Origin: Longispora albida DSM 44784
GTDB taxonomy: Bacteria > Actinomycetota > Actinomycetes > Mycobacteriales > Micromonosporaceae
DNA length: 64,000 nt
Direction of reading: 5' to 3'
NCBI RefSeq assembly: GCF_000379825.1
Contig: NZ_KB903835.1
Coordinates: 62,599-126,598, forward strand
Below are positions 17,616-25,970 of this stretch, piece by piece. The translations under genes and the position numbers were made by a program. The notes under the pieces are model-generated. The model ran no database searches. It was not told the DNA's origin and saw nothing but the letters and a program-made list of their open reading frames with translations. How positions within the stretch are numbered: the first letter of the stretch is position 1; each line of letters opens with the position of its first letter.

Positions 17616-18253
17616 CGGGCCGGTCCCTCGACGGACGGGGCGTCACCGCAGGCTGTGGGTGCGTCACCGTCGAGTGGTGTCCCACCCAGCCAGCGGCCGA
17701 ACTGCGCGAACACCGAGCGCGTGCTCCACTCGTCGAAGATGGCTTGTCTCTCCTGCTCGGGAAGGATCGACAGCGGCACGTCGGCGCCGGGCGGGATGAA
17801 CACGTCCCACAGGGGCGACCACGTTCCGAAAGCTCCGTCGACGGCGGGTGTCGAGGCGATGGTTCCTGGCTCGCCGTGTTCGGTGAAGGTGTGCACAGTG
17901 CCGTTCTCGTCGACGTAGGCGAGGGTGGCGATGAAGGAGCATGCCCGGCCGGTGGTGAGGTCCGCCAAATGGGTGAGGCCTCGGGCGCCGACGGCGGTGA
18001 CGAGTTGTTTGACCATGGGGCCGGGCCATCCGCCGAACTCGTCGATGAACATGCCGGAGTCCTCGACGAACAGCGGCTGGCCGACCGCGGCGAAGGCCGC
18101 CACCGCCTTGTGGCGGGCGACGACCTCGACGGAGGTGCTCTGGATCTCGTCGAGGTCGAGCTTGATCTGTTCCACCTCGACGCCGAAGGCGTCAAGGTGG
18201 CCCTGGGCGATCGGGATCTTGTTGACGTTGCCGGTGACGAAAAGGATCTTCAT
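17612..18253 (-). CDS. HAM1/RdgB-like non-canonical purine NTP pyrophosphatase
   Basis: This 213-aa protein has the N-terminal TGN-x-x-K motif (T7-G8-N9...K12) and FVEDSGMFID near 62-71, with the catalytic acidic residues E64 and D65 of the ITPase/HAM1 family. GAFGTWSPLWDVFIPPG replaces the usual GGFGYDPIF region, so the base-recognition end is divergent. Canonical enzymes hydrolyse ITP/XTP to the monophosphate. The C-terminus has a 30-residue extension. ATG 18253 overlaps the kinase stop and its own stop overlaps the XRE start, so all three are coupled. Confidence 0.8.
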   Translation of the reverse strand: MKILFVTGNVNKIPIAQGHLDAFGVEVEQIKLDLDEIQSTSVEVVARHKAVAAFAAVGQPLFVEDSGMFIDEFGGWPGPMVKQLVTAVGARGLTHLADLTTGRACSFIATLAYVDENGTVHTFTEHGEPGTIASTPAVDGAFGTWSPLWDVFIPPGADVPLSILPEQERQAIFDEWSTRSVFAQFGRWLGGTPLDGDAPTACGDAPSVEGPAR

Positions 18254-19068
18254 GGCTGCTCGTTCCTCGGATGGACGCGGCCGGTCGTGGCCGCGGGGAC
18301 TGGCGGTTCGCCGGATGGCATTGGAGGCTCCGACGGGGATTCCCGTTGCGGCATGGGGGCGCTCTCGGCTCCCAGGGCGTGCAGCGCCAACGGGACGAGG
18401 GCGCTGGTTGGGAGATGCGCGTCGAGGACGACGACGGCACCCAGCGTTGCCGCGAGGCGAAGGAGCGGCTCGGTGTAGGCGCGGTGGCGTCGCGTCCGGT
18501 GCCGCAGAACATCGGTGGCATCGTCTGTGCGGGACGTCAGAGGCTGACCGCACCCCGCGCACCTGGCCGGGTCAGCCCGCTGGGTCGCCGCCGGCGCGTG
18601 GGGGTCAGCGGTGGGATCCTGCTCGCAGGTCTGGCAGACCCTGCGGCCGGCAGCCCGGGAGGCGAGGACTTCGTCATCGGCGTCCAGGACCAGCAGGACA
18701 AGGCGTGCATCGAGGCGAGAGACGTGCAGGTGCAGGTCGAGGAGTTGCACCACGTCGCCGGGCAGGTTCTCCAAGAGCACCAGGCTGGTGCCGGCGGGCT
18801 GTGCGGCGAGGGTGTGGCGGAGGGCGAATCCGAGGGCGACGTCTGAGACCCAGCCGAGTTCGTTGACGGGTTCGAAGGCGGCGGTCGCGGCAGGGTGTGC
18901 CAGGCGGGCGGCTCGGATGGCCGAACGGGGCGAGATCACCGGTGCTCGGGTGAGCACCGCGAGCTCGCGGGTGAGGGTGGTCTTCCCGCTGGCGGGTGGC
19001 CCGATGACGCCTGCGAGGACCGGGCAGCTGTCGCGGGGCCGACGGGGTTCGGGAATCGAGGTCGTCAC
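18250..19068 (-). CDS. Adenylate-kinase-like nucleotide kinase with zinc-type lid
   Basis: This 272-aa protein starts at GTG 19068 behind AGGAGG. Walker A is GPPASGKT (23-30). A lid segment carries four cysteines as C145-x2-C148 ... C170-x2-C173, the pattern of zinc-lid adenylate kinases, followed by RTDDATDVLRHR, the conserved R-x-D-D ... R helix that contacts phosphates. The NMP-binding region is unusual and the C-terminal 50 residues are Pro/Ser-rich. It should phosphorylate a nucleoside monophosphate or an analogue; the base is unknown. The start overlaps the stop of the 464-aa gene (GTGA). Confidence 0.7.
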   Translation of the reverse strand: MTTSIPEPRRPRDSCPVLAGVIGPPASGKTTLTRELAVLTRAPVISPRSAIRAARLAHPAATAAFEPVNELGWVSDVALGFALRHTLAAQPAGTSLVLLENLPGDVVQLLDLHLHVSRLDARLVLLVLDADDEVLASRAAGRRVCQTCEQDPTADPHAPAATQRADPARCAGCGQPLTSRTDDATDVLRHRTRRHRAYTEPLLRLAATLGAVVVLDAHLPTSALVPLALHALGAESAPMPQRESPSEPPMPSGEPPVPAATTGRVHPRNEQP

Positions 19069-20459
19069 GCGGCCTCCTGTCGGCGGTGTCCGGACGGTTG
19101 TGCCGCGGGCCGGGCGCGCATCAGTGTGTGGCGCAGGTCGATGAGGCGGGGCGCGATCGTCACGTCGAGGTCCTTGACCGCTTCGAGGGAGCCGTCCCCT
19201 GTGACGACGGCCTGGCGGATGGTGTGCCGCAGGTCGGGGTAGGCGGGGTTCACACCGATCTCGCCTTTGGGCATGGTGGCATTGAACGGGAGCACGATGT
19301 CCAGGTGATTCCAGTAGTTCCAGGCTTGAAGCGCCTTGTACTGGTCGAAGTAGAAGTAGAAGTCGGGGTAACGGCCGAACGCGCGCAGCTCGCGGTGGAT
19401 GAGGTGCCCGAGGAGCGGCGCGGCGTGGGGACGCAGATCGTCGAACTCCCAGCGCAGTCTCCGCCAGTTCAGGTCGCGCGCCGTCGAGGTGAGCAGCCGG
19501 GCGCACACCAGCAGGGCGACACGGTCGGCGACGTAGGCAGCCAGGTGGCCAAGCTCGATGGTCGGGTCCAGTCCGGGGAGCCTAGCCGCGAGTTCGGCGG
19601 CGCGGGGTTGGAAGCGGGCGAGGTCGAAGCGGCCGGCCATGCCGGGGAAAGCGGCGAACAGGAGGTCCTTGTACAGCCAGTTGTCGAATTCTCGCCGTTC
19701 GCGCAGGTCGCGTGCTCGTGGTGCGTTGGAGTGCAGCATCAGGTACTCGGCGAGGACCTCGAAGTACAGGTAGCCGAGGATCGGCAGGTGGTCGACGGCG
19801 TCGGCCAGCCAGTCGAGGAAGGACGCGGGGTCGGTGCGGGTACCGCGTAGCGTCCGGGTCAGGCAGGCGGCCAGGAACGGCATGCCGTCGCGGACCCGGC
19901 CGATGATCGTGTCGCGGAGCCGGTGTCGTTCCCCGCGGGCCAGGAGGTATTCGAGGTCCTGGTAGATCTGGAGGTGGATCTCGCCGAGGCGTAGGTAGTC
20001 GATGCCGATGGTGCTGCGGCTGGTGCCGGGCGGCAGGTCGATATCGATGATCAGCGGGGTGGGCGTGCCGTGGGTGTGACCGTTGCCTGCCGCGAGCGCG
20101 GTTTCGCGATGCAGGACGTAGGCGCCGAGGTTGTGCATCGAGTACGTGCCGCCGACGCGCCGCAGGGGTGTGCAGTAGACGCTGCCGACGAGGCAGCCGC
20201 CGCTGGGGTACAGCACACCGCGGTCGATGATCTGGTCGAGGGTGTGCGTGACGTGCAGCAGGCTGACGGAGCGCCTCTGCCGGAGGGTGTCGAACAAGAC
20301 GTTGTCCGCCAGCAGCTCCCCGTTGGGGGTGTCGGCCATGCGGCGGTTCCATGCGGCCAGCTGCACGGCGATCGGATCCGAGGGCTCGACGGCGGGGGCG
20401 TGGGGATGATGGAAGACGTGGACGTCAGCCCACTGCTGGTAGGAATCGCTCACGCCCAT
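19065..20459 (-). CDS. Unrecognised 464-aa protein of the nucleotide operon
   Basis: I recognise no family. The N-terminal third contains LLHVTHTLDQIIDRGVLYPS and GGCLVGSVYCTPL. The layout of a His-Thr pair, a helix and a Gly-Leu turn faintly recalls the start of DarT/ART-like NAD-binding folds, but the catalytic Arg/Glu cannot be placed, so I do not assign it. The middle and C-terminal parts are helical and Tyr/Trp-rich, with YPDFYFYFDQYKALQAWNYW as a striking aromatic patch. There is no TM segment. ATG 20459 overlaps the HD gene by 10 bases and its stop overlaps the kinase start, so it is a core part of the operon. Confidence 0.65.
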   Translation of the reverse strand: MGVSDSYQQWADVHVFHHPHAPAVEPSDPIAVQLAAWNRRMADTPNGELLADNVLFDTLRQRRSVSLLHVTHTLDQIIDRGVLYPSGGCLVGSVYCTPLRRVGGTYSMHNLGAYVLHRETALAAGNGHTHGTPTPLIIDIDLPPGTSRSTIGIDYLRLGEIHLQIYQDLEYLLARGERHRLRDTIIGRVRDGMPFLAACLTRTLRGTRTDPASFLDWLADAVDHLPILGYLYFEVLAEYLMLHSNAPRARDLRERREFDNWLYKDLLFAAFPGMAGRFDLARFQPRAAELAARLPGLDPTIELGHLAAYVADRVALLVCARLLTSTARDLNWRRLRWEFDDLRPHAAPLLGHLIHRELRAFGRYPDFYFYFDQYKALQAWNYWNHLDIVLPFNATMPKGEIGVNPAYPDLRHTIRQAVVTGDGSLEAVKDLDVTIAPRLIDLRHTLMRARPAAQPSGHRRQEAA

Positions 20460-21220
20460 CCGGAACCCCACCCTTCCAACGCGAGACTGACGCAGGCGGA
20501 ATCGCCGACACCGTCGAGGTACTGGCGTTCGCTCACGGCGACGAGATCGAACGCGCGGGACTTGAGCCAGTCCGGTGGGATCAGTCGCAGTTGGGCGTCG
20601 TCGATCCACCAGGTGAGCTTCGGGAGCCGGTAGCGGTCGAGGGCGTCGGCGGCTTTGACGATGTCGACGGCCTCGGGCGCGCGGACATAGCGCCGGTGAT
20701 GTTGTGGAGTGAACCGTTCGTAGGGCACGTCGTGGAGTTCGATCGCGGCGGCGATGATCGGCCCGCGTAGATTCGTGGCCTCGGGGGCGAGGCGTTGGAT
20801 GATCTGGGTGCTGCGCTCGGCGAACCATGCGGCGGCCCGGGCACCGTGCCCAGGGTCGTCGCGGTCGTGGAGGCGCCGGCAGTCGTGCAAGGCCCCGGCG
20901 ATGGACACCTCGGTCACATCCCGATCGGATAGGCCCTGCAGCTTCGCCAGGACCGAGGCGAGGGCGGCCACCCGTGCGCCGTGGCGAAGGCCGTGGATCG
21001 TCCCGGCGACGGCCGGCTCACCGAACCATGCCCTGGGGACGAGCGGAGGCGCCTGCGGGACGGGCAACCGCGTCCCGGACGGCACGTCAAGGAATGTCGG
21101 CCGGTTGTCGGTGATCCAGTTGAGCGTCTCGGGGTCCATGTGTTGGTGGCGCGGAAGATTGCGCTGAGCAGCCAGGGCGAACAAGGGCACCGTGGTGTCG
21201 GTGATGGGACGGTCGGCCAT
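20450..21220 (-). CDS. HD-domain phosphohydrolase
   Basis: This 256-aa protein has the HD metal ligands in order: H in GTIHGLRH (about 73-80), H-D in AGALHDCRRLHD (about 108-119) and a later D in VKAADALDRYRLPK (about 190). HD enzymes hydrolyse phosphates of nucleotides, often dNTPs or cyclic nucleotides. An insertion after HD (DRDDPGHGARAAAWF) is typical of small stand-alone HD proteins. ATG 21220 has GGAAGG upstream. It is coupled to the 464-aa gene by a 10-base overlap. Confidence 0.8.
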   Translation of the reverse strand: MADRPITDTTVPLFALAAQRNLPRHQHMDPETLNWITDNRPTFLDVPSGTRLPVPQAPPLVPRAWFGEPAVAGTIHGLRHGARVAALASVLAKLQGLSDRDVTEVSIAGALHDCRRLHDRDDPGHGARAAAWFAERSTQIIQRLAPEATNLRGPIIAAAIELHDVPYERFTPQHHRRYVRAPEAVDIVKAADALDRYRLPKLTWWIDDAQLRLIPPDWLKSRAFDLVAVSERQYLDGVGDSACVSLALEGWGSGWA

Positions 21221-21253
21221 GGCACCTTCCAGGTGAAGCGGGGGATGTGCGGG

Positions 21254-21805
21254 CTAGGGGTGGGTGGCGGCGGCTTCGAACCGGCGGGTGAACTGGCGTA
21301 GTTCCTCCTCGGTCATCACCGTGACGCCCAGGTGGTCAGCGACCGCTCCGATCTGCCTCTCGGCCTCAAGCTGATCCTCCGGGCCGGCGGTGTCGGGCAG
21401 GACGATCTCCAGTTCCACGTGGTGGCCCCAGTCCCTGCTCCACTTGACCGCCAGGTCCACGCCGTCGAAGCGATAGTTGTGGCGCTCGGTGACGGCGGTG
21501 TGCCGCAGCTGGGCGTAGCCCAGCGCATCGAAGACCGCGACCGCCGCGGGGATGTCGGCGTCGGCGATCGGCAGCTCGATCTCGGGAAACGCGGCGCCCT
21601 CGCCGATGCGGCTGGTCTTGACCACGACCATCGCGGTCTGCGCGGTCAGATTGCGCACGACCTTCAACAGCTTGTCGGGCAGGACGTAGAAGACGATCTC
21701 CTTGTCGTCCTGCCCGAGGTCGAGAGCCTCGACACGCAATCGGCCTTCCAGCACCTCGCGCTCCGCGGCGGTCAGTCGGGCGCGGAACTCGATCTCAACG
21801 GGCAT
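21254..21805 (-). CDS. CYTH-domain protein (class IV cyclase/thiamine-triphosphatase-like)
   Basis: This 183-aa protein carries the signature acidic N-terminal motif, VEIEFRARL (E4, E6, with R in place of K at position 8), then the alternating charged strands of the triphosphate tunnel: VVVKTSRIG, ERHNYRFDGVDLAVKWS and HHVELEIVL. CYTH enzymes act on triphosphates: adenylate cyclase, thiamine triphosphatase or inorganic triphosphatase. Cyclase and phosphatase cannot be separated by eye. ATG 21805 has GGGAGA upstream and overlaps the TPR-like gene by 11 bases. Confidence 0.8.
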   Translation of the reverse strand: MPVEIEFRARLTAAEREVLEGRLRVEALDLGQDDKEIVFYVLPDKLLKVVRNLTAQTAMVVVKTSRIGEGAAFPEIELPIADADIPAAVAVFDALGYAQLRHTAVTERHNYRFDGVDLAVKWSRDWGHHVELEIVLPDTAGPEDQLEAERQIGAVADHLGVTVMTEEELRQFTRRFEAAATHP

Positions 21806-22109
21806 CCGGATCTCCCGCTTCGGTGAGCAGGTCGGCGAGCCGGGCGGCGACGACGCCGTCGTGGAACAACTCAGGCAGAGGCACGTCGCCCACCGCCTGG
21901 CGGTCGGAGGCGACGTCGCTCAGGGTCTGCGACGGCAACCGGTGTGCGATCTCCAGCGCCTGCCGCGCGAACTGGCGGGCGGTCTCGGTGTTTCCGGCGT
22001 CTCGGTGGCGGATCGCCAGGGCGTAGGCGCATTCGGCGGCGGCACGGTCGTCGTTGAGGGCGAGGGCGCGGGCGTGTTGGTCTTCCAGCGCGGCGATCGT
22101 CACGGGCAT
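21795..22109 (-). CDS. Small TPR-like protein
   Basis: This 104-aa protein is helical, with a pattern resembling one to two tetratricopeptide units (ALNDDRAAAECAYALAIRHRDAGNTETARQFARQALEIA). It starts at ATG 22109 behind GGAGGAG. It overlaps the CYTH gene by 11 bases and begins 24 bases after the nucleoside diphosphate kinase gene. It probably acts as an adaptor for another protein of the operon, an inference from size and fold only. Confidence 0.7.
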   Translation of the reverse strand: MPVTIAALEDQHARALALNDDRAAAECAYALAIRHRDAGNTETARQFARQALEIAHRLPSQTLSDVASDRQAVGDVPLPELFHDGVVAARLADLLTEAGDPDAR

Positions 22110-22132
22110 GGCTCGGCTCCTCCAGCGGGGGG

Positions 22133-22648
22133 TCAGAACGTGTAGAGCTCGGCGGCGGTGGTGTAGTCGAACAGTTCCGCTTCGGAGAACCAGAGGGCCA
22201 CCTCGGCGGCGGCCTCCTCCGGTGTCGCGGAGGCGTGGATGAGGTTGGCGACGGCCTTGCCGGCCGCGGTGCAGTGGGCGCGGGAGTGGTGGGCGAAGTC
22301 GCCCCGAACGGTCCCGGGTGGCGCCTGGTCGGGGTAGGTGGGGCCAACCAGGCGCCGGACGTTGCCGACCGCTTCGACGCCTTCGACGACGAGGGCGAGG
22401 ACGGGGCCACGCCGCATCGCCTCGGCGTTGGCGGCGTAGACGGCGGCTCCGTGACGCTGTTCGAGGTCGGCGTAGTGCTGGCGGGTGAACGCCGCGTCCA
22501 TCAGCGCCATCTTCGCTCCGACGATCTTCAGACCGGCGTCCTCAATACGCTGCACGACCCGGCCGATCAACCCGCGAGCGACCGCGTCGGGCTTGCAGAC
22601 GACGAGCGTGCGCTCCGCACGCGGCACGTGCCCCTCCGGCCCGGTCAC
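22133..22648 (-). CDS. ndk: Nucleoside diphosphate kinase homologue
   Basis: This 171-aa protein begins TLVVCKPDAVARGLIG, the Ndk N-terminal signature (K19 contacts phosphate), and contains the catalytic His in NLIHAS (H138) followed by EVALWFSEAELFDY. Compared with housekeeping Ndk (about 137 aa), there is an insertion around GDFAHHSRAHCTAAGKAV just before the catalytic His, and the Kpn-loop region differs. It interconverts nucleoside di- and triphosphates. GTG 22648 overlaps the methyltransferase stop (GTGA). A second, dedicated Ndk in a cluster points to a modified nucleotide. Confidence 0.8.
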   Translation of the reverse strand: MTGPEGHVPRAERTLVVCKPDAVARGLIGRVVQRIEDAGLKIVGAKMALMDAAFTRQHYADLEQRHGAAVYAANAEAMRRGPVLALVVEGVEAVGNVRRLVGPTYPDQAPPGTVRGDFAHHSRAHCTAAGKAVANLIHASATPEEAAAEVALWFSEAELFDYTTAAELYTF

Positions 22649-23394
22649 TTGCGTGCCGCCACGTACACGCTGCCCCAGGCCCTGTCCGGATTGCCGATGG
22701 TCGGGTCGTGTTCCCACGGTTCGACCGTTACGAAGCCGGCCTGCCGGCACAGCGCGGACAGGGTCTCGTAGTCATAGGCCCACAGATGCGGGCTGTAGCG
22801 AGTGCTGGCGTCCTGGTCGCGAAACACCAGGTTGACCACGCCGAGATAGGTGTCGTAGTCGTGTAGTCCGTCTCTGCGGCCGTACCACCGAGACATCAGC
22901 TGCTCCCGGACCCCGGCGTCGCCGGCCGCGTACCCGGCCAGGACGAAGGCCGCGTCGGGTACTCCGACCACCAGCTCGCCGCCCGGTTCCAGGATCCGGT
23001 GGCACTCGGCGAGCACGGTCTTGGCCGACACCGGGTAGTCGACGTGTTCGAGGAAGTGCTCGGTGAACACGAACTCCACGGAGCCGTCGGGCAGAGGAAT
23101 GCCCTCCCGGACGTCGGTGACGAGATCGGCCGGGTCGGCGATGTCGATGTTGCAGAACCCCGGAAGCAGGCGCTTGCCGCCCCCGATCTGCACGCGCCGC
23201 ACGCCCGAGGTCGCGTCGGATGCCGACGGGCGAAGGTGCTGCTCGAACCGACCCAGCTCGACCAGGCAGGCATTCAAGGCCCTCCGTAGCCCATGGGTGC
23301 ACTGGGGGTCAGCGGCAAGCGCCGTGATTGTCGCCGACGCCTCGTCGGCGAGCGCGCGGACGGTGGTTGTGTCGAGGTCGGACTTCTGTCTCAC
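22645..23394 (-). CDS. Class I SAM-dependent methyltransferase
   Basis: This 249-aa protein starts at GTG 23394 behind GGAGG with a 6-base gap. An N-terminal helical region of about 65 residues precedes the methyltransferase fold: VQIGGGKRLLPGFCNIDI (SAM-binding loop and acidic strand), DVREGIPLPDGSVEFVFTEHFLEHV and LEPGGELVVGVPD. The GGGKRLLPGF type is frequent in sugar- or small-molecule-acting enzymes. It is the first gene of the nucleotide operon. The frame is open to 23490, but that part lies over the promoter region. Confidence 0.8.
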   Translation of the reverse strand: MRQKSDLDTTTVRALADEASATITALAADPQCTHGLRRALNACLVELGRFEQHLRPSASDATSGVRRVQIGGGKRLLPGFCNIDIADPADLVTDVREGIPLPDGSVEFVFTEHFLEHVDYPVSAKTVLAECHRILEPGGELVVGVPDAAFVLAGYAAGDAGVREQLMSRWYGRRDGLHDYDTYLGVVNLVFRDQDASTRYSPHLWAYDYETLSALCRQAGFVTVEPWEHDPTIGNPDRAWGSVYVAARK

Positions 23395-23523
23395 CGATCG
23401 CCTCCAGAACAGCGACAACACCCCTCGCCAGAATTGGCATATCGAGGGGTTTGATTGACAAACCGTATCCCGCTGTATGCCAGCGCACAAGGGGATATAA
23501 CGGTCGCTGTCGGCAAAGGAAAC
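23395..23523 (-). promoter_or_regulatory. Upstream region of the nucleotide operon
   Basis: This 129-base gap holds the leader and presumably the promoter of the minus-strand operon. On the minus strand a TTGTCA hexamer (about 23460) is followed by an AT-rich GATATG. On the plus strand, TTGGCATATC and GTATGCCAGC form imperfect inverted elements. A GTATGCCA element also occurs upstream of the XRE-DUF5753 gene. No exact promoter can be fixed. Confidence 0.3.
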
Positions 23524-23549
23524 GGCGCGGCCAGGGTGATGGCCGCGCC
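23524..23549 (-). terminator. Hairpin terminator after the MFS gene
   Basis: A perfect 10-bp stem (GGCGCGGCCA with TGGCCGCGCC) with a 6-base loop lies 18 bases after the MFS stop. On the minus strand it is followed by GTTTCCTTT, a short T-rich tail. Confidence 0.75.
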
Positions 23550-23566
23550 GGATGAGAACTGCCAGG

Positions 23567-24790
23567 TCAGGCGATGGGGGCGTCCCGCGTCGTCAGCAGG
23601 AGCCGGGCGGAAGCGGCGACGGCGACGGCGAGGATCCCGCCGGCGAGCCACAAGGGAGTCCGCAGGTCGGTGCTCGCGGCGACCGCGCCGCCGAGCGTGG
23701 CGCCCAGGGGCAGTGCCCCGACCCCCAGTGTGCGGAATGTCGAGACGACGCGGCCGAGCATCGCGGGAGGGGCCAGTCGTTGCCGAGCGCCTACCACCAC
23801 CACGCCGGCCAGGCCCGTGCCTGCCGAGGCCAGGGCCAGCGCGCACCCGGCGACGGCGGCGAGGGGCACCGCCGCGATTGCAGCCCAGGCCAGGACCTGG
23901 ACGGTCAGCGCGACGAGCAGGGTGCGCATCTCGCCGAGGAAACCGATGATCCTCTTCGCCGACAGGCTGATCACGATTCCGCCGACCGCCCCAGCCGACA
24001 GCATCAGACCGTAAGCCGCCGTGCTCACGCCCAGGACGTCCTGGGCGTAGAGGACGAAGGTGGACAGCGCCCCTGCGTAGGAGATGTTGCCGACCACCAC
24101 GAGAGCGCACAGGGCGCGCAACAGGCGATGGCGGGCCAGCCACTTCACGCCCGAGCCGATGGACCGCAAGATCGGTTCATGCCCGCCTGGAGCGGCAGTC
24201 GAGGGCGCGTCCCTCGGTAGCAGGAAGACCAGCGCCGCCGACAGTGCGAAAGACGCGGCGTTGGCGGCGAAAGGGATCCACGCCAACCAGGCGAAGGTGG
24301 CCGATCCGACCGGTGGGCCGATCAGCGACCGGCCGGCGGTGGTGGCGGCGCTGACCCTGCCGTTGGCCTCGTGCAGCCTGTCCGGGTCTCGCTCGGTCAT
24401 GTCCGCCACGACGTGCTGCTGGGCCGTGTTGTGGAAGGTGTAGCCGATCATCACCAAAGCCGCGGTGATCGCGATCGCGGTGACCGAACCCATCCCGCAG
24501 GCGACCAGCAGCGCCAGACCCGCCAGTAGCAGGGCCCGGGCCGCGTCCGAGACGATCATGACGCGGCGGTGCGGCCACCGATCCACCAACGCGCCGGCGA
24601 ACGGGCTGACGAACAGCCACGGCAACATCTCGGCCGCGCCGACCACCGCGACGGCGACCGGATCGCGCGTCAACGCCGCCGCCGCGAGAGGAATCGCGGC
24701 GGCGAACACGCCATCGCCGAGAGCGGACACCGCGACCGCCGCGTACAGGCTCCACAATCTCCTCGTGCTGCGATCGCCCACCACGGTCAC
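23567..24790 (-). CDS. MFS transporter, EntS/MFS_3-like
   Basis: This 407-aa protein has about 12 hydrophobic helices and the MFS loop motif FAGALVDRWPHRRVM between TM2 and TM3. A conserved YTFHNTAQQHVVADMTERD segment and the RIIGFLGEM loop match the EntS-like MFS_3 subfamily of drug or metabolite exporters. GTG 24790 was chosen because GGAGGG lies 4 bases upstream. It stands upstream of the nucleotide operon with its own terminator between, so it is a separate transcript. Export of the operon's product is possible. Confidence 0.85.
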   Translation of the reverse strand: MTVVGDRSTRRLWSLYAAVAVSALGDGVFAAAIPLAAAALTRDPVAVAVVGAAEMLPWLFVSPFAGALVDRWPHRRVMIVSDAARALLLAGLALLVACGMGSVTAIAITAALVMIGYTFHNTAQQHVVADMTERDPDRLHEANGRVSAATTAGRSLIGPPVGSATFAWLAWIPFAANAASFALSAALVFLLPRDAPSTAAPGGHEPILRSIGSGVKWLARHRLLRALCALVVVGNISYAGALSTFVLYAQDVLGVSTAAYGLMLSAGAVGGIVISLSAKRIIGFLGEMRTLLVALTVQVLAWAAIAAVPLAAVAGCALALASAGTGLAGVVVVGARQRLAPPAMLGRVVSTFRTLGVGALPLGATLGGAVAASTDLRTPLWLAGGILAVAVAASARLLLTTRDAPIA

Positions 24791-24810
24791 GGTGCCCTCC
24801 GAGTCGTCAA

Positions 24811-25032
24811 CTAGTCGAACTGGCCCTCGCGGGCGCCATTCAGGAAGACAGTCCACTCCTGCGGCGTGAAAGCCAGGACCGGGGAGTCCGCCCCCTGCTT
24901 GGTGTCCCGGATGGCCTTCCAACCGTCCGGGCCGTCCCCGACCTCGACGCAAGGCGCGTCGTTGCCACACTCGCCGAACCCGGTGCGCCAGTTGGTGAAA
25001 TCGTCAGAGGGTGGGTATGAGGGATGCGTCAT
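24811..25032 (-). CDS. DUF397 protein
   Basis: This 73-aa protein has the DUF397 layout: NWRTGFGECGNDAPCVEVGDG, then a D-T-K near the middle and VLAFTPQEWTVFLNGAREGQFD at the end. DUF397 proteins are small partners of XRE-DUF5753 regulators in actinomycete development and antibiotic control. ATG 25032 follows the regulator's stop by 14 bases, so the pair is one transcript. Confidence 0.9.
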   Translation of the reverse strand: MTHPSYPPSDDFTNWRTGFGECGNDAPCVEVGDGPDGWKAIRDTKQGADSPVLAFTPQEWTVFLNGAREGQFD

Positions 25033-25046
25033 GTCGTAGCGTCCAA

Positions 25047-25970
25047 TCACGAGATCCGCAGTTCGTTCTCCAGCCACACCCGGGTCGTCGCGGGGTCCAA
25101 GGCCATGCCCGCCAGTTGGCCCCACACTTCCTCATACCGCTCCACGTCCCGGGGCGCGGTGAACGATACCTGCGCGTTATAGGTCTCTGTCAATGCAAAT
25201 GGTTCACCGTCGACCAGCTCGTAAAACGCGAACGAGTTCACCGGTACGTGCCCGTAGGGTGCCGCCCGTTCGATCACCTGAACCGTGATGTGCGCCAGCT
25301 GGGCGAACTCCACCAGCCGAGACAGCAACCCCTGACGCAGATCGCCAGTCGCCCGAGCCAAGCGAAGATCAAGCGCTTGCTCGGTGATCACCGCATGATA
25401 GGCAGCGGCACCAGGCAGCTTCATCGCCTCACCTCGAGCGAAGCGCCGCTCCGCCGCGGCCAGGGCTTCGGCCTCAGTGACCGCGTCATACCCCAGCATC
25501 ACCGCTCGCGCATACTCAAGCGTCTGAAACGGCCCTGGACACATCAATGGCTGGAAGACCCGCAAGCGTCGCACACGCCGGTCGAGATCCATCAACTCCT
25601 GCTGCCGCTGAGCCAGCCCCCGCTGAGTGATCACGAAGTTGCTGACCACCTCGGTCGCATCCGCTGCCAGCCACAACAGGCCTTCCAAGTAATCATCGGC
25701 CGACATCCGAGCAAACGCCTGCTCGAGCAGGCGATGCTCACGAACCGTCAACGTGTCGTCATCCAGTCGAGCCCGGGTCGCCTCCAGGCAAACCCTGAAC
25801 CAGGAGATCACCTTCTCCGCGGGAGGGCGACGCTGTTCGTTCTCCCAGCGCGACAGCGCCGATTGCGAAGTGCCCAGATCGCTAGCCAGAACCGGACCGG
25901 TCAAGCCCGCTGACGCCCGCAACCAGCGCAGCTCAACGCTCAACGACGATTGAGAAACCGGCGCAAGCAC
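25047..25970 (-). CDS. XRE-family regulator with DUF5753 domain
   Basis: This 307-aa protein has an N-terminal HTH (residues about 10-55, GTSQSALSRWENEQRRPP) and a C-terminal DUF5753 domain beginning near FQPLMCPGPFQTLEYARAVM, with QALDLRLARA and HVPVNSFAFYELVDG. These regulators pair with DUF397 proteins, as WhiJ/BldB-type systems do. The GTG 25970 start has GAGGTGG upstream. Base composition is somewhat lower in GC than its neighbours, which suggests separate acquisition. Confidence 0.9.
   Translation of the reverse strand: MLAPVSQSSLSVELRWLRASAGLTGPVLASDLGTSQSALSRWENEQRRPPAEKVISWFRVCLEATRARLDDDTLTVREHRLLEQAFARMSADDYLEGLLWLAADATEVVSNFVITQRGLAQRQQELMDLDRRVRRLRVFQPLMCPGPFQTLEYARAVMLGYDAVTEAEALAAAERRFARGEAMKLPGAAAYHAVITEQALDLRLARATGDLRQGLLSRLVEFAQLAHITVQVIERAAPYGHVPVNSFAFYELVDGEPFALTETYNAQVSFTAPRDVERYEEVWGQLAGMALDPATTRVWLENELRIS

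Noticed and set aside
19065-20459. Assignment of the 464-aa protein to DarT/ART-like toxins
   Set aside because: Only a short N-terminal pattern is suggestive, and catalytic residues cannot be placed.
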